DNA of 64,000 nt, from contig NZ_AP024452.1 in NCBI RefSeq assembly GCF_016865485.1, forward strand, positions 3,928,501 to 3,992,500, written 5' to 3'. Numbering within the stretch: position 1 is the first letter of the stretch; the number at the start of each line of letters is the position of its first letter. Of this stretch, positions 15,581-24,085 are shown in pieces. The stretch is from Luteitalea sp. TBR-22. Lineage in GTDB: Bacteria > Acidobacteriota > Vicinamibacteria > Vicinamibacterales > Vicinamibacteraceae. Both the position numbers and the translations under genes were made by a program. The notes below the pieces were generated by a model that saw only the letters and a program-made list of their open reading frames with translations, was not told the DNA's origin and made no database searches.

Positions 15581-17404
15581 ATGCAACGCTTCCGAGCCCT
15601 GAGCCTGGCCCTGTCGCTGGCCGGGGTGCCGGCGCTGGCCGTCGCCCAGACGCCTGCCTCCCTCCCCCGTCCCGAGTTCCCCAACCCGCAGTTCGAGCGG
15701 AAGGACTGGCTTTCCCTGAACGGCCCATGGCGGTTCGCGTTCGACGACGCCGATGCCGGCCTGCGAGAGGGGTGGGCCGCAGGCACCACAAAGCTGGACC
15801 GCACGATCCTCGTGCCGTTCGCCTTCGAGAGCCGGAAGAGCGGCATCGCCGACACGCGCTTCCACCCGGTGGTCTGGTACCAGCGCGACGTGACCGTGCC
15901 GGCCGCCTGGAAGGGTCGTCGGGTCCTGCTCCGCTTCGGGGCGGTGGACTACCACGCCACCGTCTGGCTGAACGGCCAGAAGCTCGGCGAGCACGAGGGC
16001 GGCAGCACGCCGTTCGCCTTCGACGTGACGGACCTGCTGCGCGGCGGCGCCAACGCGGTCGTCGTCCGGGCCTTCGATCCGCCGACCGATCGCTTCGTGC
16101 CGCGCGGCAAGCAGTACTGGAAGGAGACGTCCGAGAGCATCTTCTACACGCGCACCTCGGGCATCTGGCAGTCGGTGTGGCTCGAGGCGGTGGGCGACAG
16201 CTACCTGTCGCACGTGCGGGTCACGCCGTCGATGGACGGCGCGGTGCGCTTCGACGCGCGGCTGGCCCGTCCGGCAGCGGACCAGGTGCTGCGCGCGACG
16301 ATCAGCTACAACGGCGCGGTGGTGACACGTGGTGAGGCCGCCGTCGACGGCACCCGCGGCTCGTTGGGCCTGCGCGTGATCGACCCCCGGGAGTGGCAGG
16401 TCGGGCAGGGCAACCTGTACGACGTCACGCTCGAGCTCGTGCGCGGCGGCACGGTGCTCGACACGGTGAAGACCTACTACGGCTACCGCGAGGTGACCGT
16501 CGACGCCAAGGGCCTGCAGTTCAACGGCCGACGGATGTACCTGCGCATGGTGCTCGACCAGGGTTACTGGCCCGAGTCGCTGCTGACGCCGCCCTCCGAC
16601 GAGGCGATTCAGTACGACATCAAGACCTCGCAGGCGATGGGCTTCAACGGCGCCCGCAAGCACCAGAAGGTGGAGGACCCACGCTTCCTCTACTGGGCCG
16701 ACAAGCTGGGCTACCTGGTGTCGGGCGAGATGGCCAACGCCTACCAGTACGACGACCAGTACGTCGCGCGGTTCACCCGCGAGTGGCTCGAGGTGCTCGA
16801 GCGCGACATCAACCACCCGTCGATCATCATGTGGATCCCGATCAACGAGAGCTGGGGCACGCCCAACCTCCGCGATCGACGCCAGCAGGCGCACCTGAAG
16901 TCGAACTACTGGCTGACCAAGTCGCTGGATCCCTCACGCCTCGTGATCGAGAACGACGGCTGGGAGCACGTGGACACGACCGACGTGTTCGGCATCCACG
17001 ACTACGCGCGCACGGGCGAGATGATTGCCAAGAAGTACGCCGTGCTCGACAACCCCAACGCGCGCATCCCCGACAACAGCCGCGCCGCGCTCGTGCCCGG
17101 CTACGAGTACAACGGCTCGCCGATCTTCCTGTCGGAGTTCGGCGGCATCGCCTACCGCGCGCCCGGCGCACCGGTGCCGGAGGGCGCCTGGGGCTACTCA
17201 GGCGTCGAGAAGACGCCCGAGGACGCGCTGGCCCGGTTGAAGGGCCTGTACGAGGCCATCGCGAAGGTGCCGCGCATCATCGGCGTGTGCTACACGCAGT
17301 TGACCGACGTCGAGCAGGAGATCAACGGCCTGCTCACCTACGACCGCAAGCCGAAGTTCGACGTCGAGGCGATCAAGGCGATCAACGACATCGTGAGGCC
17401 GTAG
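15581..17404 (+). CDS. secreted glycoside hydrolase family 2 enzyme
   Basis: A 607-residue GH2-type enzyme with a signal peptide (FRALSLALSLAGVPALAVAQ). The N-terminal sugar-binding jelly roll (WYQRDVTVPAAWKGRRVLLR, then WLNGQKLGEHEGGSTPFAFD) is followed by an Ig-like domain and a TIM barrel. In the barrel, HPSIIMWIPINESWG carries the acid/base Glu after Asn, and IFLSEFGGIAYR carries the probable nucleophile Glu. The family covers beta-galactosidase, beta-glucuronidase and beta-mannosidase; specificity cannot be told. ATG 15581 follows a TGCTAGCGT extended -10-like sequence closely. It converges with the HAAS/PadR operon across a GGCAGTC array. Confidence 0.9.
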   Translation: MQRFRALSLALSLAGVPALAVAQTPASLPRPEFPNPQFERKDWLSLNGPWRFAFDDADAGLREGWAAGTTKLDRTILVPFAFESRKSGIADTRFHPVVWYQRDVTVPAAWKGRRVLLRFGAVDYHATVWLNGQKLGEHEGGSTPFAFDVTDLLRGGANAVVVRAFDPPTDRFVPRGKQYWKETSESIFYTRTSGIWQSVWLEAVGDSYLSHVRVTPSMDGAVRFDARLARPAADQVLRATISYNGAVVTRGEAAVDGTRGSLGLRVIDPREWQVGQGNLYDVTLELVRGGTVLDTVKTYYGYREVTVDAKGLQFNGRRMYLRMVLDQGYWPESLLTPPSDEAIQYDIKTSQAMGFNGARKHQKVEDPRFLYWADKLGYLVSGEMANAYQYDDQYVARFTREWLEVLERDINHPSIIMWIPINESWGTPNLRDRRQQAHLKSNYWLTKSLDPSRLVIENDGWEHVDTTDVFGIHDYARTGEMIAKKYAVLDNPNARIPDNSRAALVPGYEYNGSPIFLSEFGGIAYRAPGAPVPEGAWGYSGVEKTPEDALARLKGLYEAIAKVPRIIGVCYTQLTDVEQEINGLLTYDRKPKFDVEAIKAINDIVRP

Positions 17405-17408
17405 GGAC

Positions 17409-17463
17409 GGCAGTCGGCAGTCGGCAGTCGGCAGTGGCAGTCGGCAGTTGGCGGTCGGCAGTC
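17409..17463. repeat. tandem heptamer array, GGCAGTC family
   Basis: Eight near-tandem units of GGCAGTC, with GGCAGTT and GGCGGTC variants and one 6-bp unit, fill the gap between the convergent GH2 and HAAS genes. The same unit recurs at 21215-21284, and related sequence occurs near 40427-40463. Confidence 0.95.
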
Positions 17464-17470
17464 GGGCGAG

Positions 17471-18463
17471 TCACCTGTCCGGCGTGCGTCCGAGCGTCCG
17501 GAGCCGGTAGTACTGCTTGCCCATCTCGACCAGGGTGGCCACGACCATGACGCCGAAGCCGATGGCCACGCCCGTGTTCACCCACGTGAGCAGTGCCGGG
17601 AGCGTCTCGGCAGGCACGACGCCGGGCTGCGGGTGTGGCGCCACCACGACCCAGACGCGGGCCGAGAGGATCATCAGCGCGATGCCCAGTTGTGCGCCGA
17701 GCAACAGCAGCTTGAGCACGAGCCGACGCGGCGTCCGCGTCGGCCTGACCAATCCGTACGCATCCACCAGGAAGTTGCCCGCGGCGACCGCGACCATCGG
17801 CGCGTACCAGACCGACCAGATGGGCGCGAAGGCGAGCACGGCCGCCAGGGGCCCCATGGCCAGCCAGGGCGAGGTCGGCACGAGCAGCAGCCACACCAGC
17901 GCGATCCCGCCGAACACGACCTCTGTCCCGGCCTGAAGTCGGTCATGCAGCCGGCTGGCCTGCCGCCGGCCACCCATCCAGTCCGGGATCCTGCGCGGGT
18001 CCCAGTCGGGCGCGAATCCGGCCCGCGCGCCCAGCGCGTCGACCGCCGCAAACCCCAGCGTCGTCCAGGCAAAGACCAGCAGCGCGCGAGTGGGATAGGC
18101 CTTCAGACCGTCGAACAGCACCGGCACGGACACGCCCTGCAGGGCAGACGTGATCACCGCCAGCACCACCGTGACGACGAGAGCCGCGCCGAGTCCGAGC
18201 TTGAGCGCAAACAGGTAGATGGGAAAGACCACCGGACCAATCAGGTGCTGGCGTGGCGCGAAGCGCGAGGCGACGAGCGCCGGATGCCCGTGCCGCCGCA
18301 GGATGTCGGCGACCTCGGGCTCGCTGAGGTCGCGCCCGAGCGCCTGGCTGCGGTCTTCCATCTCCGAGGAGAGGTTCTCCGACAGTTCGCGGACGATGTC
18401 GTCCTGGTCCCGGTGCGGCAGGAAGAATCGGACGGCGTTGAGATAGCGTTCGACGAGGGTCAT
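17471..18463 (-). CDS. HAAS-domain multi-TM membrane protein
   Basis: A 330-residue inner-membrane protein. The N-terminal 80 residues match the HAAS signalling domain (also called DUF1700-like): MTLVERYLNAVRFFLPHRDQ, then VRELSENLSSEMEDRSQALG, then LSEPEVADILRRHGHPALVA. Several TM helices follow (VFPIYLFALKLGLGAALVV, then TRALLVFAWTTLGFAAVDAL, then VFGGIALVWLLLVPTSPWLA, then VAIGFGVMVVATLVEMG). HAAS proteins are habitually encoded next to PadR regulators, as here, with a 4-bp ATGA overlap. The likely role is a membrane sensor or effector whose level PadR controls; its signal is unknown. Confidence 0.75.
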   Translation of the reverse strand: MTLVERYLNAVRFFLPHRDQDDIVRELSENLSSEMEDRSQALGRDLSEPEVADILRRHGHPALVASRFAPRQHLIGPVVFPIYLFALKLGLGAALVVTVVLAVITSALQGVSVPVLFDGLKAYPTRALLVFAWTTLGFAAVDALGARAGFAPDWDPRRIPDWMGGRRQASRLHDRLQAGTEVVFGGIALVWLLLVPTSPWLAMGPLAAVLAFAPIWSVWYAPMVAVAAGNFLVDAYGLVRPTRTPRRLVLKLLLLGAQLGIALMILSARVWVVVAPHPQPGVVPAETLPALLTWVNTGVAIGFGVMVVATLVEMGKQYYRLRTLGRTPDR

Positions 18464-18822
18464 CGAGGGAACTCCTGCAGCAGGCCCCGAAGCGAGGCGT
18501 CGATCGCCCCCCACTCGTCGAGGAGCTGCCCCAGCATGGCGTCGCCGGCCGGCGATAGCCGATAGAACCGCTTGTTGCGCTTGCCTTCCTCGCGCCACTC
18601 GCTGGCCAGCAGGCCCTGGGTCTCGAGCCGACGCAACAGCGGATAGAGCGTGCCCTCGTCCACGTCGAGTCCGTGGTCGGCGAGCACCTTCCGCAGTGAG
18701 TAGCCGTAATGCTCGGCCCGCAGGGCAGCGAGGACGGCAACCGTGATGTGTCCCCGACGCAGTTCGAGGCGCAGGTTGTCGAACAGGGCAGGGTCGGCAG
18801 CAGGAGGTATGCGGAGGCTCAT
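18460..18822 (-). CDS. PadR family transcriptional regulator
   Basis: A winged-helix repressor of about 120 residues. The PadR signature is clear: HITVAVLAALRAEHYGYSLR, then DEGTLYPLLRRLETQGLLAS, a wing at EGKRNKRFYRLSPAG, and a C-terminal dimerisation helix (LGQLLDEWGAIDASLRGLL). The start could be ATG 18822 or GTG 18831; the palindrome at 18822-18848 covers the GTG and abuts the ATG, favouring ATG. Autorepression is likely. It is the first gene of a two-gene operon with the HAAS membrane protein. Confidence 0.9.
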   Translation of the reverse strand: MSLRIPPAADPALFDNLRLELRRGHITVAVLAALRAEHYGYSLRKVLADHGLDVDEGTLYPLLRRLETQGLLASEWREEGKRNKRFYRLSPAGDAMLGQLLDEWGAIDASLRGLLQEFPR

Positions 18823-18848
18823 GTACGCCACATAGTGTGTGGCATACA
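18822..18848 (-). promoter_or_regulatory. likely PadR operator, 11-bp inverted repeat
   Basis: On the minus strand TGTATGCCACA and TGTGGCGTACA are arranged as an inverted repeat with a 5-bp spacer; 10 of 11 positions match. It abuts the padR ATG and overlaps the presumed promoter or first transcribed bases, as expected for an autoregulatory PadR site. The extended TGTA/TACA ends resemble known PadR sites. Confidence 0.65.
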
Positions 18849-18915
18849 GTATTACGACGGAGCCTGTACGGTAGTTCGGCTGCCCGGAGTTCTCAGACCG
18901 CCTGCGCCTGATACG

Positions 18916-20490
18916 TCACTGGGTGGAGGCCACGTCGTTCCCCACACCCAGCGCCCGTCGCACCGCCTGGACGATCTCGGCAGGCCCGAAGGGCTTCTCG
19001 ACGATCCGGAAGGGCGAGTGTGATCGCGCCCGCTCGATCAGGGCGGGCGCGGCGTGCCCGGTCATGACGATGACCGGCAGCTGGGGACGCATCGCCGCCA
19101 CGCGCTCGGCCAGCCCGACGCCGTCGAGGCCTGGCATCACGAGATCGGTCAGCAGCACGTCGATCGACTCCGGCTCCCGGGTCAGCGACTCGAGCGCCTG
19201 CCCGCCGCTGGCCGCCTCGAGCACCCTGAAGCCGGCATCGGTGAGCACGCGCACGATCAGTTCGCGCAGCCGCAGGTCGTCCTCGACGACCAGCACGCCG
19301 GCGCGCGTGTGCATGCCGAGGGCCATGGCAGAGTCGAGACGCACCTGGTCGGGCGGCGCCACGGCCTGCGGCAGGACCACGCTGAAGCTGGTGCCCTCGC
19401 CCAGCCGACTCTCCACGTCCACCTGTCCGCCGGCCTGCTCGACGACGGCGTAGACCGTGGCGAGGCCGAGCCCGGTACCGCTGCCCGGTTCCTTCGTGGT
19501 GAAGAACGGCTCGAAGATGTGTGGCAACACCTCGGCAGGAATGCCGCTCCCGGTGTCGGCCACCGTGAGACACACCCGCGGGGCTGCGGCGGCCTCGTGG
19601 GCGTCCGGGCAGGGGCGCAGGTGCATCCGCAGGCGCCCACCACCGGGCATGGCGTCCCTGGCGTTGACGACGAGGTTCAGCACGAGCTGGTCGAACTGCC
19701 CCGGGTCGATCACGACCCGCAGGGCGTCGCCGTCGATGCGGACCTCGATCTCGACGTTCTCGGGGATGAGCCGACGCAGCATCGGCTCGAGGGCGGTCAG
19801 CGCGGTGGACAGGTCGAGCACGCGCGGGCGAAGCGGCTGCCGTCGACTGAAGGCCAGCATCTGCTTGGTGAGTTGCGCCGCCCGCACCGCTGCCTCGCGC
19901 GCCCCGGACAGGGCCCGTCCATCGGCCGGCTCCGACCGGCCTCCCTGCAGCACGAGTTCGAGGTTGCCCAGGATCACCGTGAGCAGGTTGTTGAAGTCGT
20001 GCGCGATGCCGCCGGCCAGGCGGCCGACCGCTTCCATCTTCTGCGCCTGCCGGAGCTGCGCTTCGAGGGCGCGCACCTCGGACACGTCGGTGGACACGCC
20101 CACCACGCCGACGAGCTGACCGTCGGCATCCAGGATCGGCGAATCGACCACGAACGTCGTGAACGCGCTGCCGTCACGCCGCTGTACGGGGAACTCGCCG
20201 GCCCAGCTCTCGCCACGGGCGAGTCGGGCCATGATGGCGGCCGCCTCGGCGCGGGAGGTCTCGTGTGGCGTCAGCTCGACGATCGGACGGCCGAGGGCCT
20301 CGGCGCGGGTCCAGCCGAACAGGCGCTCGGCATACAGGTTCCAGTAGATGACGCGACCTTGCAGGTCAGTCGCGATGACCGCCTGCTGCACCGCATCGAT
20401 CAAGCGCGACTCGAGCGTCGCCCGATCGTCGGAACGCGGGGACTGCCATGGGAACTGGTGCACCGGGAGGGGAGGCTCCTGATGACTCAT
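18916..20490 (-). CDS. soluble hybrid histidine kinase: PAS-HisKA-HATPase-receiver
   Basis: A 524-residue cytoplasmic hybrid kinase with no TM segment. A PAS domain lies at about 25-140 ([32 protein letters not shown]). HisKA has [12 protein letters not shown] with phospho-His 164. The HATPase has the N box [39 protein letters not shown]. The C-terminal receiver (about 398-515) has VVEDD at its start and phospho-Asp 449 in [12 protein letters not shown]. No TM, no DNA-binding output and no neighbouring regulator are seen, so signal output would be by phosphorelay to a distant protein. A small palindrome lies upstream. Confidence 0.9.
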   Translation of the reverse strand: MSHQEPPLPVHQFPWQSPRSDDRATLESRLIDAVQQAVIATDLQGRVIYWNLYAERLFGWTRAEALGRPIVELTPHETSRAEAAAIMARLARGESWAGEFPVQRRDGSAFTTFVVDSPILDADGQLVGVVGVSTDVSEVRALEAQLRQAQKMEAVGRLAGGIAHDFNNLLTVILGNLELVLQGGRSEPADGRALSGAREAAVRAAQLTKQMLAFSRRQPLRPRVLDLSTALTALEPMLRRLIPENVEIEVRIDGDALRVVIDPGQFDQLVLNLVVNARDAMPGGGRLRMHLRPCPDAHEAAAAPRVCLTVADTGSGIPAEVLPHIFEPFFTTKEPGSGTGLGLATVYAVVEQAGGQVDVESRLGEGTSFSVVLPQAVAPPDQVRLDSAMALGMHTRAGVLVVEDDLRLRELIVRVLTDAGFRVLEAASGGQALESLTREPESIDVLLTDLVMPGLDGVGLAERVAAMRPQLPVIVMTGHAAPALIERARSHSPFRIVEKPFGPAEIVQAVRRALGVGNDVASTQ

Positions 20491-20552
20491 GCGTTCCTCG
20501 CTTCGCCCCGAAGGGCGGTGTCGGTGAACCCGCCGCTCGGGCGAGCCAGCTC

Positions 20553-20573
20553 ATGCTCGTTATTGATGAGCAT
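20553..20573 (-). promoter_or_regulatory. palindrome upstream of hybrid kinase
   Basis: ATGCTC and GAGCAT form a 6-bp inverted repeat with a 9-bp AT-rich spacer, about 63 bp upstream of the kinase start. Its AT content stands out locally. It could be an operator or part of the promoter; no regulator can be assigned. Confidence 0.35.
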
Positions 20574-20600
20574 ACAACACCGGCCGCCAGGCCCGGCCCC

Positions 20601-21203
20601 TCACGGCTTGACCGCGAGGACCTGCACGACCGCGCTGGGGCCGCTGTGCCTGGCGCCTTCGTTCACGTCGCGATCGAGTTCCCGGCCGATGACGACCTCG
20701 AGTCCGGGCAACTCGGCGCGTACGCGCTCCAGCGTCAGGAGCCAGTCGGCCAGCGACGGTGGCGGGCCGCCGACCCCGCCGATCTCGTGCTGGCGGGGCG
20801 TGTAGGCCTCGAGCACGAACACTCCGCCCGGGGCGAGTGCCCGCACCACTCGCGGGTACAGGTCGGCGCGCAGGGCCGGCGGCAGGTGCACGAAGATGCT
20901 CGTGATGCCTTGCCAGCACGCCTCGCCGAGATCGAAGGTCGCCAGGTCGGCGACGATCGTCGCGAGCGCGACCCGGCGCGATGCGGCCAGCGCGCGCGCC
21001 TTGCTCAGGCCCACCTCCGAGCCGTCCACGCCGGTCACCTCGTAGCCGAGCGACGCCAGGTGGACGCCGTTGCGCCCCTCCCCTTCCCCGAGACACAGGA
21101 CCCGGCCTGCCGGAATGCGGGTGGCGACTTCTGCCAGGAAGTCATTGGGCGCGGTGCCGAAGACGTAATCGTCGGTGCGATAGCGGTTGTCCCATTCGGA
21201 CAT
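20601..21203 (-). CDS. class I SAM-dependent methyltransferase
   Basis: A cytoplasmic methyltransferase of 200 residues. The SAM-binding motif I is VLCLGEGEGRNGVHLASLGY, with the acidic motif II at VTGVDGSEVGLSKARALA. The sequence start WDNRYRTDDYVFGTAPNDFL resembles TehB/thiopurine methyltransferase-like enzymes. The later segment has VVRALAPGGVFVLEAYTPRQ. The substrate is unknown. The start is ATG 21203, with a GTG immediately before it as alternative. The upstream gap is filled by a GGCAGTC heptamer array. Confidence 0.8.
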   Translation of the reverse strand: MSEWDNRYRTDDYVFGTAPNDFLAEVATRIPAGRVLCLGEGEGRNGVHLASLGYEVTGVDGSEVGLSKARALAASRRVALATIVADLATFDLGEACWQGITSIFVHLPPALRADLYPRVVRALAPGGVFVLEAYTPRQHEIGGVGGPPPSLADWLLTLERVRAELPGLEVVIGRELDRDVNEGARHSGPSAVVQVLAVKP

Positions 21204-21214
21204 CACAACACCTC

Positions 21215-21284
21215 GGCAGTCGGCAGTCGGCGGTCGGCGGTCGGCGGTCGGCAGTCGGCAGTCGGCGGTCGGCAGTTGGCGGTG
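21215..21284. repeat. tandem heptamer array, ten GGCAGTC/GGCGGTC units
   Basis: Ten contiguous 7-bp units, alternating GGCAGTC and GGCGGTC with one GGCAGTT, occupy nearly all of the 90-bp gap between the small membrane protein gene and the methyltransferase. This is the second and more regular array of this family. Confidence 0.95.
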
Positions 21285-21293
21285 GACGGGCGA

Positions 21294-21491
21294 CTAGCGC
21301 GCGCCGCCGCGTCGACGCGGGCTCCTGGTCGCGACGGCGGCCGCGACCAGCCCCACGATTGCGCTCCAGAGCAGGATGCGCCCGACGCGCACGTGGGCGC
21401 CACCGAAGCGGATCCAGTCGAGCACCGTCAGCAGGGCGCCGGCGCACGCGCAGGCCTGCAGGAACCGGCCGAGAGCAAGCTGCCACCACAT
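21294..21491 (-). CDS. small hypothetical membrane protein
   Basis: A predicted 65-residue protein with two TM helices (WWQLALGRFLQACACAGALL and VGRILLWSAIVGLVAAAVAT) and a basic tail (RSPRRRGGAR). I do not recognise a family. ATG 21491 was preferred because TAGGA lies 9 nt upstream; an in-frame extension to 21512 is possible. The gene sits between the FGE-like gene and the heptamer array and may be co-transcribed with the methyltransferase. Confidence 0.5.
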   Translation of the reverse strand: MWWQLALGRFLQACACAGALLTVLDWIRFGGAHVRVGRILLWSAIVGLVAAAVATRSPRRRGGAR

Positions 21492-21539
21492 CTGACGCGA
21501 TCCTAGCGGCAATCGGCCATGGAAATGGTCGGCGCCGGC

Positions 21540-22325
<786 letters not shown>

Positions 22326-22328
22326 GGG

Positions 22329-23348
22329 TCAGCGCTCGGTGACCAGTGGATGCGCCTGCAGGGCCTGCGCCGCCGCGCGGCCGCGACGGTCTGGACCGAC
22401 GGCGTCGCGCCAGGTCGCATCCGCTGCCACCGGTCCGTGCAACACGTCGACCGTCGCGTCGAGGCAGGCGCGCAGCGCCTGCAGGTCGTAGCCGCCCTCG
22501 GTCACGACCGCGATCCGGCCGCCGCAGGTCAGCGCGGCACGGCCGCGCAGTGCGGCCAGCCACGCCCGGAACCCTTCGGTCGTCACTCGCTGGGAGCCGA
22601 GCGGGTCGTCCTGGTGCGCGTCGAAGCCGGCCGACACGATCAGCAGCTCCGGCGCGAAGCGGACCAGCGCGGGATCGATGATCGTGTTCCACACGTGTGC
22701 ATGGTCGGCATCGCTCGCGCCGGCTTCGAGGGGCACGTTGAGCGTTGCGCCGGCGCCGGCGCCGTACCCCGCTTCACTGGCCGCGCCGGTCCCGGGGTAG
22801 AACGGGAACTGGTGCGAGTTGACCACGAGCACCGATGGGTCGGTATAGAACGCCCACTGCGTGCCATTGCCGTGGTGTACGTCGATGTCGACCACCGCCA
22901 CACGAGTCGCGCCGGCCGCGCGGGCCGCTGCGGCGGCGATCGCCACGTTCGACAGCAGGCAGAACCCCATGGCCTGGGCGCGCTCCGCGTGGTGCCCGGG
23001 CGGGCGAACGACCGCGAGCGCCGGGGTGGCCGTGGTCCACGCATGCAACGTCGCCTCGACGGCGGCACCGGCGGCAAGTCGCGCCACGTCGATGCTCTCG
23101 GGCGAGGTGAACGTATCGGCGTCGACGGCCGTCGCCCGGCCGCGCCTGGCCTCGAGATCGGCCACGTACCCGTCGTCGTGGATGCGCAGGATCTCCTCGT
23201 CGGTGGCCGGCCGCGGCTCGCGGACGTCGATGCCCATGTCGCTGGCCCGCAGAGCCGCGGCGCGCATCACGTCGCCGCGCTCGGGGGATTCCGGGTGGCC
23301 GGCCGGGGTGAGGTGGTCGAGGAAGCGGGGCGAGAAGAAGAGGACCAT
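22329..23348 (-). CDS. histone deacetylase-like amidohydrolase
   Basis: A 339-residue zinc hydrolase of the HDAC/acetylpolyamine amidohydrolase/AcuC superfamily. Motifs in order: HPESPERGDVM, then VVRPPGHHAERAQAMGFCLL with the tandem active-site His pair, VVDIDVHHGNGTQ with zinc ligands Asp and His, and FDAHQDDPLG with the third ligand Asp. VTEGGYDLQAL comes near the end, without the usual Tyr variant being certain. It removes acetyl groups from a lysine, polyamine or acyl substrate; which one is unknown. The start ATG 23348 matches the family N-terminus (VLFFSPRFLDH), but no clear ribosome site is visible. It is followed by the FGE-like gene. Confidence 0.88.
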   Translation of the reverse strand: MVLFFSPRFLDHLTPAGHPESPERGDVMRAAALRASDMGIDVREPRPATDEEILRIHDDGYVADLEARRGRATAVDADTFTSPESIDVARLAAGAAVEATLHAWTTATPALAVVRPPGHHAERAQAMGFCLLSNVAIAAAAARAAGATRVAVVDIDVHHGNGTQWAFYTDPSVLVVNSHQFPFYPGTGAASEAGYGAGAGATLNVPLEAGASDADHAHVWNTIIDPALVRFAPELLIVSAGFDAHQDDPLGSQRVTTEGFRAWLAALRGRAALTCGGRIAVVTEGGYDLQALRACLDATVDVLHGPVAADATWRDAVGPDRRGRAAAQALQAHPLVTER

Positions 23349-23401
23349 CGTCGGCGCGGGCAGTTCGGTGGTGGACGTCGTCGCGTCGGGCAAGCCGACG
23401 C

Positions 23402-24085
23402 CTACGCGTGGTGGAGCAAGTCGAGTGAACGGGCCTTGAGGCGTCGCAGTTCGGCCTCGAGGTCCAGGCGCCGCTGCTCGAGCCCGGCATCGTCGGCGTC
23501 GGCAGCCACGCGGAAGGGCGGGCCGACCGCCACCGCGATGCGCGAGAACGGCCCGGGCACCTGCGTCCGGTCCCAACTGCGCGCGTGCCACGCCGAGGCA
23601 CTCTCGATGTGGAACGGGAGGATGGGCTGCCCGGTGGCCTTGGCGAGCCATAGTGCGCCCGGTTGTGCCTGCTCGGCCGGACCGCGAGGGCCGTCGAGCG
23701 TGAAGGCAGTCGGGTGCCCCTGCGCCATCAGCCGCTTCATCTGCACGAGCGCCTTCACGCCGCCGCGCGAGGAGGACCCGCGCGCCGCCCCGAACCCGAA
23801 CCGCTCGATGATGCGCGCGATCCACTCGCCGTCGAAGTTCTCGCTCGTCATCACGACGATGCCCCGGTCGCGCCAGAAGCCGATCGCCGGCAGGATGCGG
23901 CCGTGCCAGAAGGCCATGATGGGGTGCTCGCCTGCCGCGAGCACCTGCGCGTAGGCGTCGGCGCCCTCGCTGGTGTACCGCCAGGTGCGCGCGAGCCCCG
24001 CGACGATCGGCGTGACGACGCCGGCAATCAGCGCCACCTGACGCCGCTTCGAGGCGGACCGCTCCCACGCCGGGCGGTCGCTCAC
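23402..24085 (-). CDS. DUF374-type lysophospholipid acyltransferase
   Basis: A 227-residue membrane-associated acyltransferase of the DUF374 group, related to LpxL/KDO-lipid acyltransferases. Motifs: PIMAFWHGRILPAIGFWRD with the catalytic His, and TAFTLDGPRGPAEQAQPGAL with the DGP(R)GP signature. ILPFHIESASAWHARSWD follows. An N-terminal helix (VALIAGVVTPIVAGLA) would anchor it in the inner membrane. The acceptor is probably lipid A or a phospholipid intermediate. GTG 24085 overlaps the upstream FeS-oxidoreductase stop (GTGA), so it is translationally coupled to the Etf cluster. Confidence 0.82.
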   Translation of the reverse strand: MSDRPAWERSASKRRQVALIAGVVTPIVAGLARTWRYTSEGADAYAQVLAAGEHPIMAFWHGRILPAIGFWRDRGIVVMTSENFDGEWIARIIERFGFGAARGSSSRGGVKALVQMKRLMAQGHPTAFTLDGPRGPAEQAQPGALWLAKATGQPILPFHIESASAWHARSWDRTQVPGPFSRIAVAVGPPFRVAADADDAGLEQRRLDLEAELRRLKARSLDLLHHA

